Origin: Nocardiopsis_B mangrovi
GTDB taxonomy: Bacteria > Actinomycetota > Actinomycetes > Streptosporangiales > Streptosporangiaceae
Assembly (NCBI RefSeq): GCF_042653925.1
Contig: NZ_JBHSFQ010000017.1
Span: 62,001 to 126,000 of the forward strand
Length of the DNA: 64,000 nt
Direction of reading: 5' to 3'
Every line of letters begins with the position of its first letter. Within the stretch, counting starts at the first letter, position 1. Shown piece after piece: positions 43,188-51,612 of the stretch. A program made the translations under genes and the position numbers. The notes below the pieces were generated by a model, which saw only the letters and a list, made by a program, of their open reading frames with translations, searched no databases and was not told the origin of the DNA.

Positions 43188-44543
43188 ATGGCCGCTGTTG
43201 ACCGGCAAGATCCCGAACCCAATCGATCGGCGGTCAGACGGGCGATCGCCGCGGCCGCCATCGGTAACTGTACGGAGTGGTTCGATTTCGGGGTCTACGC
43301 CTATGTCGCCACCATGGTGGGGGCGGCGTTCTTCCCCGCCGGAGACCCCGCGATCCAGACCCTTTCGGCGTTCGGGGTCTTCGCCGTCTCCTTCCTGCTG
43401 CGCCCCCTCGGCAGCCTGTTCTTCGGCCCCCTCGGCGACCGGATCGGCCGGCAGCGTGTCCTCGCCGTCACGATCTTCCTGATGGCCGGGGCCACGTTCG
43501 TCATCGGCTGCCTGCCGACCTACGCGCAGATCGGCGTCGCGGCGCCGATCCTCTTCCTGATCGCCCGCATGACCCAGGGGTTCGCCACCGGCGGTGAGTA
43601 CGGCGGCGCCGCGACCTTCATCGCCGAGTACTCCCCCGACCGCCGACGCGGTTTCCTCGGCAGCTGGCTGGAGTTCGGCACCCTGGCCGGGTTCGCGCTC
43701 GGCGCGAGCATCCCCACCGTGCTGACGCTCACCCTCGGTGAGGACGCCATGAACGCGTGGGGCTGGCGGATCCCCTTCCTGATCGCCGGCCCTCTCGGTG
43801 CCATCGGTCTGTACCTGCGGAAGAGGCTGGAGGACACCCCGGCGTTCCGCGAGATCAGCGACGAGCGGAAGATCGTCCATTCGCCCCTGCGCTCGCTGGT
43901 CCGGCACCACTGGCGGATGCTGCTCATGCTCGTCGGCATCGTGATCGTGCTCAACGTCGGCAACTACGTGCTGCTCACCTACATGGAGACCTACCTCGCC
44001 GAGGTGCTCTCGCTACCGCGGACCGTGGCGCTGATGTCGATGGTCGTGGTGATGCTCGCCATGATGGGGATCGTCCTGCCGGTGGGTGCGCTGTCCGACC
44101 GCATCGGGCGGAAGCCGCTGCTGGCATCGGCGTGCCTCTCCTACATCGTGCTCGCGGTGCCCGCGTTCCTGCTGATCCAGCAGGGCACGTGGGCGTTCAC
44201 CATCGCGGGCCTGGCCCTCCTCGCCCTGTGCCAGGTGCAGCTCCTGGGAACCATCCCCTCGGCCCTCCCGGCGCTCTTCCCGACACCGGTGCGCTATGGC
44301 GCGTTCTCGATCGGCTACAACATCTCGACGGCGCTGTTCGGCGGCACCGCGCCCTTCATCATCCAGGCGCTGGTGACCGGCACCGGCAACGAGATGTGGC
44401 CGGCCTACTACCTGATGGCGGCCGCCGTGATCTCGCTGGGCCCGGTGCTGCTGTCGCCGGAGACCGCGGGGCGTCCGCTCCTCAAGGAGAAGCCCGCGAA
44501 GGGCGTCAGCCCCGTCAAGCCGATCAAGCCGACCCCGCCCTGA
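43188..44543 (+). CDS. MHS-family major-facilitator transporter
   Basis: The 451-residue permease has twelve predicted membrane helices and the metabolite-proton symport signatures NCTEWFDFGVYAY, LRPLGSLFFGPLGDRIGRQR and MTQGFATGGEYGGAATFIAE. The family imports organic acids and osmolytes such as proline, betaine, citrate or alpha-ketoglutarate. The substrate cannot be fixed from sequence; the closest common annotation would be ProP-like. The ATG at 43188 follows GGAAGGGG by six bases; an open frame upstream lacks a ribosome site. It is convergent with the lactate permease gene, with a hairpin between them. It serves here as intact reference for the remnant at 36360-36950. Confidence 0.92.
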   Translation: MAAVDRQDPEPNRSAVRRAIAAAAIGNCTEWFDFGVYAYVATMVGAAFFPAGDPAIQTLSAFGVFAVSFLLRPLGSLFFGPLGDRIGRQRVLAVTIFLMAGATFVIGCLPTYAQIGVAAPILFLIARMTQGFATGGEYGGAATFIAEYSPDRRRGFLGSWLEFGTLAGFALGASIPTVLTLTLGEDAMNAWGWRIPFLIAGPLGAIGLYLRKRLEDTPAFREISDERKIVHSPLRSLVRHHWRMLLMLVGIVIVLNVGNYVLLTYMETYLAEVLSLPRTVALMSMVVVMLAMMGIVLPVGALSDRIGRKPLLASACLSYIVLAVPAFLLIQQGTWAFTIAGLALLALCQVQLLGTIPSALPALFPTPVRYGAFSIGYNISTALFGGTAPFIIQALVTGTGNEMWPAYYLMAAAVISLGPVLLSPETAGRPLLKEKPAKGVSPVKPIKPTPP

Positions 44544-44586
44544 GGGAACGCGCGGCGTCCCCGCCCGCTGGGAGGACGCGCCTCCC

Positions 44587-44612
44587 GGCGGCCGGGGACG
44601 GCCCCGGCCGCC
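44587..44612. terminator. Bidirectional hairpin between two transporter genes
   Basis: Perfect arms GGCGGCCGGGG and CCCCGGCCGCC with a four-base loop lie between the convergent MHS transporter and permease genes. Confidence 0.65.
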
Positions 44613-44644
44613 GCGCCCGCTGCGCGGGCCCGAGCCGGGCGGTG

Positions 44645-46390
44645 TCAGGGCAGCATCCAGCCCAGGACGTCGGTCGACTGCAGGTACACGAGCAGGCACA
44701 TGCCCAAGAGCATGATCAGGCCCCACCCGAAGACCTTGCGGAAGAGGTCTCCTTCACGGCCGGCCAGGCCGGTGGCCGCCGCGGCGATCGCCAGGTTCTG
44801 CGGCGAGATCATCTTGCCGAGGACGCCGCCGGAGGAGTTGGCGGCGGCCATCAGAACGGGGTCGAGGCCGATGTTCTCCGCCGCCGCCACCTGAAGGGTC
44901 CCGAACAGGGCGTTGGCCGAGGTGTCGGAGCCCGTCACCGCGACGCCGATCCAGCCGAGGATCGGCGAGAAGAAGGCGAACAGCGTTCCCGCCCCCGCGA
45001 TCCAGTGCCCGATCGTGATCGTCTGGCCGGAGAGGTTCATGACGTAGGCGAGCGCCAGGACCGCCGCCACGGTCACGATCGGGGCCGAGAGCTGGCGGAG
45101 GGTGTCGGCGTAGGCGCGCAGTGCCGCCGCCGGGCGGAGCCGCAGGATCGCCGCGCTGACCAGGCCCGACAGGAGGAGCAGCGTCCCTCCGGACGCCAGC
45201 CAGTCGAACCGGAACGTCGCGGCCGTCGCGGGCTCGCCGCTCAGTGACAGGACGTCGAGCCCGGGCCACGGGAAGACGACGGTCGTGGCGGACAGCAGGT
45301 CCCGCAGCGGTCCGAACTGCGCGATCGAGAACACGGCGATGATCACCGCGTAGGGCGCGTAGGCGAGGAGGACGTCGCCGCGGCGCAGCGGGCCCTCGTC
45401 GGCGGGATCCCCTGAGGCGCCCGCACCGGACGGGGCACCGGAGCCGGCGGCCGCCGGGGCTCCGGCGGCCGGTGCGCGGCCGGACGCGCCGGCGGCGGGC
45501 ACGGGCTCCTCCTCGGGCGCCTCCTGCGCGGCGCGCTCCCCGGTGAGCACCATGGCAGGGCGCCACCAGCGCAGCAGGAGGACCGCGGCGCCGGTCCCGG
45601 CGAACGCGGCCACGATGTCGGTGAGCTGCACCGACATGTAGTTGGCCGCGGCGAACTGCCCCACGGCGAAGGCGACGCCGACAACGACGGCGGGCAGCCA
45701 GGTCTGTTTCAGGCCCCGCCGGCCGTCGACGATGTAGACGAGCACCAGCGGCACGAAGCACGCCAGGATCGGGGTCTGCCGGCCCACCACCGCGCTCAGC
45801 TCCTGGAGGGGCAGCGCGGCGATGTTGGACAGCGTGATGATCGGGGTGGCCAGCGCCCCGAAGGCGACCGGCGCGGTGTTGGCGACGAGGGTCACCACCG
45901 CCGCCTTCATCGGCCGGAAGCCGAGGCCGATGAGCATGACCGCGGTGATGGCCACCGGCGTGCCGAAACCGGCGAGCGCTTCGAGCAGGCCGCCGAAGCA
46001 GAAGGCGATGATCATGGCCTGGATGCGCAGGTCGGGCGAGATGGAGCTGACCGACCTGCGCAGGATCGTGAAGTGGCCGGTGGCGACGGTCATGTTGTAG
46101 ACCCAGATCGCGTTGACCACGATCCACATGATGGGGAAGAGCCCGAAGGCCGCCCCCTCTGTGGCGGCGAGCGCGGCCTGCGGGACGGGCATCCCGTAGG
46201 CGAGGACCGCGACCAGGACCGCGCACGCCAGGGCCCCGAGTCCGGCCCATTGAGCACGCAGCCGCAGGACCCCGAGCAGTAGGAACAGGACGAGCAGGGG
46301 GAGGGAGGCCACCAGGGCCGACCAGGCGAGGGAGTCGGCGACGGGGTCGATTTGGGGGCGGTAGGCGGCGAGCTGGTCTGGGGGCACCAC
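44645..46390 (-). CDS. L-lactate permease family transporter
   Basis: The 581-residue protein has about 13 membrane helices and the LctP/LldP signatures AFCFGGLLEALAGFGTPVAI, ANTAPVAFGALATPI, GQTITIGHWIAGAG, TGSDTSANALFGTLQ and ANSSGGVLGKMISPQNLAIA. These carriers import L-lactate or glycolate with protons. A cytoplasmic-loop insert of about 60 residues rich in Ala, Gly and Pro (about 280-335) is unusual, since most members have a short loop there. The start is the GTG at 46390, with GAAGGGAA upstream; the second codon is also GTG. No lactate dehydrogenase gene is adjacent. Confidence 0.92.
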   Translation of the reverse strand: MVPPDQLAAYRPQIDPVADSLAWSALVASLPLLVLFLLLGVLRLRAQWAGLGALACAVLVAVLAYGMPVPQAALAATEGAAFGLFPIMWIVVNAIWVYNMTVATGHFTILRRSVSSISPDLRIQAMIIAFCFGGLLEALAGFGTPVAITAVMLIGLGFRPMKAAVVTLVANTAPVAFGALATPIITLSNIAALPLQELSAVVGRQTPILACFVPLVLVYIVDGRRGLKQTWLPAVVVGVAFAVGQFAAANYMSVQLTDIVAAFAGTGAAVLLLRWWRPAMVLTGERAAQEAPEEEPVPAAGASGRAPAAGAPAAAGSGAPSGAGASGDPADEGPLRRGDVLLAYAPYAVIIAVFSIAQFGPLRDLLSATTVVFPWPGLDVLSLSGEPATAATFRFDWLASGGTLLLLSGLVSAAILRLRPAAALRAYADTLRQLSAPIVTVAAVLALAYVMNLSGQTITIGHWIAGAGTLFAFFSPILGWIGVAVTGSDTSANALFGTLQVAAAENIGLDPVLMAAANSSGGVLGKMISPQNLAIAAAATGLAGREGDLFRKVFGWGLIMLLGMCLLVYLQSTDVLGWMLP

Positions 46391-46596
46391 GCGGTTCCCT
46401 TCGTCGCGGCCACCGGACCGCGGCGCGGCCGGACGGCGCGCGTCGTCAGCGGGCTGCGCACCCGAGCTCAGCCCGCATTCCGTAAAGCGGAATATGCGGT
46501 CCGATCAACGAAAGACATTAAAGAACGTGACCGCGATCACGTCAACCCGCGCACATCGGGCCCAGAGGGGGCACCACGGCGCCGGGCGGAACGGGG

Positions 46597-47364
46597 TCAC
46601 CCCGGCAACGCGGCGGCCAGGCGCTCCCGGGCCGCCGCGAGCGATGGACCGTACCAGGTGAGGTCGCGGCCCTCGATGAGGACCGTGCGCGTCCGGGGGA
46701 ACGCCTCTGGACCGTCGGACGCGGAGAACGCGTAGGGCTCGTCCGGCAGCAGGACGGCGTCGGGGGCGCGGGCCGCGATGTCCCGCGGGTCGGCCGCCGG
46801 GTAGCGGTCGGCGGCATCGGCGTAGACGTTGACCGCGCCGAGCCGGGCGAGGAGGTCGCCCGCGAAGGTGTCGCGGCCGACCGCCAGCCACGGGTCGCGC
46901 CAGATCGGCACGGCCACGCGCACGCCGCGCAACGGGGCGGGCTCGCGCCAGGCGGCCTCCGCCTCGGCGAGCCACGCGGGTTCGGGGCGGGCGCAGGCGA
47001 CGGTGATCAGCCTGCGCATCGACGCGAACGCCTCCGCCAGGTCGCGCACCACGGTGACCCAGACGGGGATCCCCGCCGCGCGCAGCTCCCGGACGTGCCG
47101 CTCCCGGTTCTCCTCCTGGTTGGCGACGACGAGGTCCGGCGCCATCTCGATGATGCGCCGCACGTGCGGGTTCTTGGTGCCGCGGACACGTTCGGCGCGC
47201 AAGCCCGGCGGGTGGGTGCACCACCGGGTGCAGCCGGCGACGAGGGCGGGATCCGTGGCGGCCAGCGCCTCGGTGAGCGAGGGGACGAGCGAGACCACGC
47301 GTTCGACGCGCGCCGGAAGGCGTACCGGGTGGCCGAGGTCGTCGGGGTGGCTGCGTCGGGTCAT
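46597..47364 (-). CDS. BtuF-like cobalamin/metal-binding protein without signal peptide
   Basis: The 255-residue protein has the helical-backbone receptor fold of BtuF/FhuD. RVVSLVPSLTEALAA is the N-terminal hallmark, NPHVRRIIEMAPDLVVANQE the second and APDAVLLPDEPYAFSASDGP the C-terminal lobe. It starts MTRRSHPDDLGHPVRLPARV and has no signal peptide or lipobox, so it should stay in the cytoplasm. No ABC permease or ATPase genes are nearby. Such solitary forms exist in actinomycetes; their ligand is not established. The ATG at 47364 follows GGGAGG eight bases upstream. A long inverted repeat (47391-47431) lies in its leader. Confidence 0.75.
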   Translation of the reverse strand: MTRRSHPDDLGHPVRLPARVERVVSLVPSLTEALAATDPALVAGCTRWCTHPPGLRAERVRGTKNPHVRRIIEMAPDLVVANQEENRERHVRELRAAGIPVWVTVVRDLAEAFASMRRLITVACARPEPAWLAEAEAAWREPAPLRGVRVAVPIWRDPWLAVGRDTFAGDLLARLGAVNVYADAADRYPAADPRDIAARAPDAVLLPDEPYAFSASDGPEAFPRTRTVLIEGRDLTWYGPSLAAARERLAAALPG

Positions 47365-47853
47365 GGCGGGGACCTCCCACGCGTAGCAGCGGCCCGTCCC
47401 GCCCGGCGCTGCCGGGCGAGCGGGACGGGCCGGCACCGTTGCGGACCGCCCCACGATGCCAGCGGGCGGGCCCCGCCGCAATGGCACGGCGCCGATTCCC
47501 GGAGGGCCGCCCGGGGAAGGAATTCCGTGTCGGCAATCACTCTGACGGGCATACACACTTGTATTCAGGCCGAAAAAAGAAGAGACGCAGGAGGGGAATC
47601 GAGACGTACATTCAAGATGTTTTAAGGGGATTTTTGCGTATACTTGGACACTCCACACACCCCCTCGCGGCCTGCGGAAACCCAGCCCCACGCGGCAACG
47701 CGCGAACATAAGGGATATCGCGGTCACTCCGCATTCGCGTTAAGTGAAACCCAAAACTTGATATATGGGTCCGTGGAGGCTTGTCTCACCTCGCCGGCCT
47801 GGCGCATGGTTGTCCCTGGAAGTACACATTCCCGATCACAAGGGGTGATCCGT
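47365..47853. other. Divergent intergenic region with AT-rich segment
   Basis: These 489 bases separate the BtuF-like gene from the peptide operon. The left part is GC-rich and holds the large inverted repeat. The stretch 47530-47770 is among the most AT-rich of the window (AGATGTTTTAAGGGG, TTTTTGCGTATACTTGG, AACTTGATATATGGG) and probably contains the promoter of the peptide operon, perhaps under Lsr2 silencing. I see no gene in it. Confidence 0.5.
47391..47431 (-). promoter_or_regulatory. Large stem-loop in the leader of the BtuF-like gene
   Basis: GGCCCGTCCCGC and GCGGGACGGGCC pair over 12 bases, and the inside pairs again (CCGGC / GCCGG), making a long hairpin about 30 bases before the start codon. 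I searched it for the cobalamin riboswitch B12 box and did not find it. It may be an attenuator or a terminator of an upstream leader transcript. Confidence 0.45.
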
Positions 47854-48084
47854 ATGGCCATGTCAGCCACTGCGCTCGCGACCGAAACCGACCGCATGAC
47901 GATCGACCGTCTCGTGGCGGGCGACGAATTGCTGCAAATGCCGTCGCACGCGGCGCCCCGGGGTGAGGCCAAGCTCCTCCTCGCCCTTCTCGCGCTGCTC
48001 TCCACCGACCCCGATGGCGGCGAGCCCATCGAGGACGCCCACGGTGGCGTGGTCCAGAGCCTCGCAATTGCACGGACCTTCTAG
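47854..48084 (+). CDS. 76-residue peptide, first gene of a four-gene operon
   Basis: The product opens MAMSATALATETDRMTIDRL, continues VAGDELLQMPSHAAPRGEAK, has a very hydrophobic stretch LLLALLALLS, and ends in GGVVQSLAIARTF after an acidic DPDGGEPIEDAHGG segment. It has no cysteine and no typical signal peptide, because the hydrophobic part lies in the middle, not near the start. This size and position, with a distinct C-terminal segment behind a Gly-Gly, would suit a precursor peptide for modification, though a small regulator is equally possible. The ATG at 47854 has AAGGGGTGAT seven bases upstream. The next gene starts 11 bases after its stop. I do not recognise a family. Confidence 0.55.
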   Translation: MAMSATALATETDRMTIDRLVAGDELLQMPSHAAPRGEAKLLLALLALLSTDPDGGEPIEDAHGGVVQSLAIARTF

Positions 48085-48095
48085 AAAGTTCATCA

Positions 48096-48821
48096 ATGCT
48101 GACCTCATCGCCACCGACCAGGGTCGAAACGGCCACCGAAATTCTGGCGGCCGATCTGGCCCGAGCCGTGGGAGAAACCGGCTGCGCGCTTCCGCTGGCG
48201 CGACGTGTCGCCGAAATCGACGACAATGGCAGCGGCCAGGGGGCGGTCCGGGTCACCGGCGCGGACGTCCTGGCCCCTTTTCTGCTGTCCGGCCGGGTTC
48301 CCGACGACGATGATGTCGCCGTAGTGCAGGCGTCGGTGCGGGTGTTCCCCGCGCCGGCGCCCGCCGCGGGCGCCGACCCCGTGTGGTCGGCGCGCGACTG
48401 GGCGCTCAGCCGCGTGCTGGCCCGCTTCGGCGTCGACACGTCTTCCTGGGACGGCCTCGCCGCCATCGACGGCGACCCCGTCACGGGCCTGCCCGCGCTC
48501 GGCCCGGCCGAGCCGTGGCAGCCGTGGGCGCTCACCCTCGCACGGTTGTCCTCGCTGGCCCTGCCCGGCCTCGACGGCGCCGCGCGCGATACCGCGCTGA
48601 ACCGGCGCACGGACCTCGTCCGCGGCCTGAGCCGGTCGATGCTGCGCCGCGACCACCTCACCGCCGCCCGGCTCGCCCGGTGGCTGGCCATGGACGCCGC
48701 ACAGCTGCCCGAGCCTCTGCTCGCGCCGGCGGTCGACCAGCTCGACCTGCTCGCCATGGACGAACCGCGGACGCGCCTGGAACTCGCCATCGCGCGCCAC
48801 ATGATGCAGAGGGAGTCCTGA
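48096..48821 (+). CDS. Unknown 241-residue protein of the peptide operon
   Basis: I do not recognise this protein. It is soluble and mostly helical, with EILAADLARAVGETGCALPL at the start, a beta-like middle (DDVAVVQASVRVFPAPAPAA), and a helical end reading DHLTAARLARWLAMDAAQLP and DQLDLLAMDEPRTRLELAIA. There is no membrane segment, no clear metal-binding cluster and no nucleotide-binding motif. The ATG at 48096 has only AGAAAG upstream, so it may depend on translation of the preceding peptide gene. Its stop TGA shares one base with the ATG of the next gene (TGATG), a strong sign of coupling and probable complex formation with that product. Confidence 0.6.
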   Translation: MLTSSPPTRVETATEILAADLARAVGETGCALPLARRVAEIDDNGSGQGAVRVTGADVLAPFLLSGRVPDDDDVAVVQASVRVFPAPAPAAGADPVWSARDWALSRVLARFGVDTSSWDGLAAIDGDPVTGLPALGPAEPWQPWALTLARLSSLALPGLDGAARDTALNRRTDLVRGLSRSMLRRDHLTAARLARWLAMDAAQLPEPLLAPAVDQLDLLAMDEPRTRLELAIARHMMQRES

Positions 48822-49750
48822 TGGACACGCGCACGATCCGGCTGGCCCACAAGGTCAGCGATGCCGCGCTCGACTGGCTGGGCAGTGTGCGCTCCCTGTT
48901 CGCGCTCGACCGCGACACTCCCGACCACGAGATCGACGGCAACGCGCTCAAGTCACTGAGCGAGCTGTCCCTCGCGCTGGGCCTCATCCGGCGCGAACGG
49001 GTATCGGGGCCGCGCACCTCGGAAATCGCCGACACCATGTTCGATTTCACCTGGCGGGAGTTCCGCGAGGGCGACCTGCTGTACCGGCTCCAGCAGCACA
49101 CCCCGGCGGCTACCCACCCGCTGGAGATCTACTCGCCCTTCGTCGACGCCGACTACCACCACCCGCGGCTGGAGCTCCTGCTGCACCACTTGAGCGGACT
49201 CCGCTCCTGGCAGGTGCCCGAGCACGTCCCCAACCGGCGGCTGGCGGTCGTCGCCGCCGCCCGGCGGGCGGGGCTGCCGGTGCACGAGGACGTCGCGGAC
49301 ATCACCCGCCAGACCTGGCTGGGCGGCACGCCCGAACCGTGGATGCTCGACGCCAACAACGCCTACGGGGTCACCCACACGGTCTTCCACCTGACCGACT
49401 GGGGTGCCGACCCCGAGGGCCTGCCGCAGGAGCTGGAGGACTACCTGCACCTGTGGCTGCCGGTGTGGGTCGACGTCTTCGACGAGACCCGGTTCTGGGA
49501 CCTGCTCGCCGAGTTCCTGCTGGTGGGCGTCTGCCTGCGCACCCCGATCTTCTTCCCTAAGGTCTGGGAGCACCTGGCGGAGGCCCAGCTGGACAACGGC
49601 ATGGTGCCCAACGGCGTCACCCGGCCGTCCGAGGACGTCGAGCGCGCCTTCGTCAACCACCACCACCCGACCCTGGTGGCGGTCATCGCCGCCACCATGA
49701 CCGTGTCGCGCGCGCTCCGGCCGGTGCTCGTGCCCGCGGAGGCCGTGTGA
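48821..49750 (+). CDS. Alpha-helical protein, possibly DUF6895 family
   Basis: The 309-residue protein is rich in helices and aromatic residues. NAYGVTHTVFHLTDWGADPE, ELEDYLHLWLPVWVDVFDET and RFWDLLAEFLLVGVCLR look like repeats of an alpha/alpha toroid, the fold of terpene cyclases and some peptide-modifying enzymes, but the DxDD or zinc ligands of those families are not evident. The start VSDAALDWLGSVRSLFALDR matches my memory of the DUF6895 family in actinomycetes; I cannot verify the number. The ATG at 48821 shares a base with the previous stop and follows GAGGGAG. Its own stop overlaps the next start by four bases. Function unknown. Confidence 0.6.
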   Translation: MDTRTIRLAHKVSDAALDWLGSVRSLFALDRDTPDHEIDGNALKSLSELSLALGLIRRERVSGPRTSEIADTMFDFTWREFREGDLLYRLQQHTPAATHPLEIYSPFVDADYHHPRLELLLHHLSGLRSWQVPEHVPNRRLAVVAAARRAGLPVHEDVADITRQTWLGGTPEPWMLDANNAYGVTHTVFHLTDWGADPEGLPQELEDYLHLWLPVWVDVFDETRFWDLLAEFLLVGVCLRTPIFFPKVWEHLAEAQLDNGMVPNGVTRPSEDVERAFVNHHHPTLVAVIAATMTVSRALRPVLVPAEAV

Positions 49751-50859
49751 CCACTCCGCCCGCGGCCGATCGCCTGTCGGACCTGATCGACGTGCACGCG
49801 CGCCCCCTCGTCACCGAGGGGGTCGCACCCGCCGTCGGCGCCGCCCTGATCCGCGGCGACGACGAAGCGGTGCTGGCGATCGGCCGGTGCGGAGGGGACG
49901 ACGGCGGGCCGCCGGCCGGCGAACGGACCGTGTTCGAGGTCGGCTCGCTGTCCAAGACGTTCACGGCGCTGCTGCTCGCGGTCATGGCCGCGCAGGGCGA
50001 CGTCGCGCTCGCGGACCCGCTCGACACCCGCCTGCCGCCCGGCGCGGCACCGCGCCGGAGCGGCCCGCCGGCCACACTGGCCGACCTCGCCACGCACACC
50101 AGCGGGCTCCCGCGGCTGCCCCGGAACCTGTTCCCGCGCGCCGCCGCCCGCTGGATCTCCGATCCCTACGCCGGCTACGGCCGCGACGACCTCTACCGCG
50201 CCACCGGGCGCGCCAGGCTGGCGAGGTCCGATCCGCCCGTGCCGCGGTATTCGACGTTCGGCACCGGCCTGCTCGGCCAGGTCCTCGCCGACTCCGCCGG
50301 CACCGGCTATCCGGCGCTGGTGGCCGAACGCGTCTTCGAGCCCTTGGGCATGTGCGACAGCGACGCTGGACCACCACGCGGCGCCGCGGCCGGTTCCCGC
50401 CCGGCGGAGCACGACGGCTCCGGGCGCGATGAGGCGACCGGCCACCGGCGCGGGCGGCCGGTGGGGGCGTGGCACTTCGACGCCCTCGCGGGGGCGGGCG
50501 CCGTGCGCTGCACCCCCGCCGACATGCTTCTCTACCTGCGCGCCCACCTCGACCCCGGCGCCATCGGCGGGGTCCTGCCCGACGCGGTCGCCGCCGTCCG
50601 CCGGTCCTACCACCCACTGGGCGGAAAGGCGGGCGCGAAAGGCACCGCGATCGGCCTGGCCTGGAACCAGCGGACCACCCGCGGGCACACCCTGTACTGG
50701 CACACCGGCGCCACCGGCGGATTCACCGCGTTCGCGGGCTTCAGCCCGACCGCCGGCGCGGGCGTCGCGCTCCTCGCCAACGCCACGCCGGTCCGCGGCC
50801 AGCCCGTCCTGCGGGCGGCGCGGCGGCTGTTCCGGGCGGCCGTGTTCCCCGACGCGTGA
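49747..50859 (+). CDS. Beta-lactamase-fold serine hydrolase, cytoplasmic
   Basis: The 370-residue protein is a serine beta-lactamase/DD-peptidase relative (class C fold). The nucleophile motif SLSK (Ser67, Lys70, in FEVGSLSKTFTALLLAV), the tyrosine motif YST (Tyr168) and the third motif HTG (His319, in LYWHTGATGGF) are all present. It starts VTTPPAADRLSDLIDVHARP, with no signal peptide, so unlike resistance enzymes and DD-peptidases it should act inside the cell. Relatives without a signal peptide include esterases and the penicillin-binding-protein-type peptide cyclases of non-ribosomal pathways. In this operon it could cyclise or trim a peptide; that is inference. The GTG at 49747 overlaps the upstream stop (GTGA). 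A 12-bp hairpin follows at 50915-50943. Confidence 0.85.
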   Translation: MTTPPAADRLSDLIDVHARPLVTEGVAPAVGAALIRGDDEAVLAIGRCGGDDGGPPAGERTVFEVGSLSKTFTALLLAVMAAQGDVALADPLDTRLPPGAAPRRSGPPATLADLATHTSGLPRLPRNLFPRAAARWISDPYAGYGRDDLYRATGRARLARSDPPVPRYSTFGTGLLGQVLADSAGTGYPALVAERVFEPLGMCDSDAGPPRGAAAGSRPAEHDGSGRDEATGHRRGRPVGAWHFDALAGAGAVRCTPADMLLYLRAHLDPGAIGGVLPDAVAAVRRSYHPLGGKAGAKGTAIGLAWNQRTTRGHTLYWHTGATGGFTAFAGFSPTAGAGVALLANATPVRGQPVLRAARRLFRAAVFPDA

Positions 50860-50914
50860 GCGCGTTCCGCCACCGCCGGCCGACGACCGGCCTCCGCGGC
50901 CGGCGGAGCACGGC

Positions 50915-50943
50915 CGCCCCGCCCGCTGGACGCGGGCGGGGCG
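50915..50943 (+). terminator. Stem-loop ending the peptide operon
   Basis: Arms CGCCCCGCCCGC (50915-50926) and GCGGGCGGGGCG (50932-50943) pair perfectly, 56 bases past the hydrolase stop. Confidence 0.7.
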
Positions 50944-51140
50944 ATGCGGGCGGGGGTGCCGTCGGCGGACCCGGTTCCGGAAGGCCGGATTACATTCCGC
51001 ACGCCGCCGGCGGACGCCGCCGGGCCGCCGTCCACGGCCCGGACCGCCATCGGGTGCCGGACCGCGGCACCCACGTATCACCCGGGGGCACCGCGGCCTT
51101 CGCGGCCGGCGGCTACGCGGCTGTACGGCTGCACGACCGC

Positions 51141-51455
51141 TCAGCCGGTGTAGTCGGGGTCGCGCTCCACCGGGTCGGCGGGCACGGCCTGCGGGGGCGC
51201 CGCCGGGTCGTCGGAGGGAGCCGGGGCCGGGGCTTCGGCGTCCTCGGTGGGCTCGGGACGGGGGACGTCATCACCCGGCGCCTGGGGGTCGCCCGGCGCC
51301 TCGGACGGGTCGTCGGGCTCCGGGAACGGAGGCGTCGCGACGTCCTCCGCCGGCCCTTGCGGCAAGGGAGCGGCGGCGTCGGCGAGCACGGGGGACGCGC
51401 CGAACAGAGCGGCGGCGGCGATGCCCGTGATGAGCAGGGCGGACTTCAGTCGCAT
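51141..51455 (-). CDS. Small exported Pro/Asp-rich protein
   Basis: The 104-residue protein has a clear signal peptide (MRLKSALLITGIAAAALFGA, cleavage likely after LADA) and a mature part of about 80 residues consisting of Pro, Ala, Asp and Glu in short repeats (APGDPQAPGDDVPRPEP). It is probably disordered and may lie in the cell wall. The ATG at 51455 has GAAAGG upstream. It reads leftwards and lies downstream of the L,D-transpeptidase gene in the same direction, 157 bases apart. No function is known. Confidence 0.7.
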   Translation of the reverse strand: MRLKSALLITGIAAAALFGASPVLADAAAPLPQGPAEDVATPPFPEPDDPSEAPGDPQAPGDDVPRPEPTEDAEAPAPAPSDDPAAPPQAVPADPVERDPDYTG

Positions 51456-51612
51456 GGTGGACCTTTCGGAGGGTCGGCGTCCCGTAGGACGTGGTAGGTG
51501 CCGGTGATGAAGGTGTGTCGTCGTGCCGTTGCGGCCGCCGGCGCGGCCGGGTCGGCGGAGGGCTGTGGCCGCTCCGCTGCGGCGGGCGGCACCGCCCGCC
51601 GGGAGCCGTTCG

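Noticed and set aside
47365..47480. Cobalamin riboswitch before the BtuF-like gene
   Set aside because: I looked for the B12-box consensus and the conserved core in the leader and found only a simple long hairpin.
49747..50859. Beta-lactam resistance enzyme
   Set aside because: There is no signal peptide, and the third motif is HTG rather than KTG, so a periplasm-type or secreted resistance role is unlikely.
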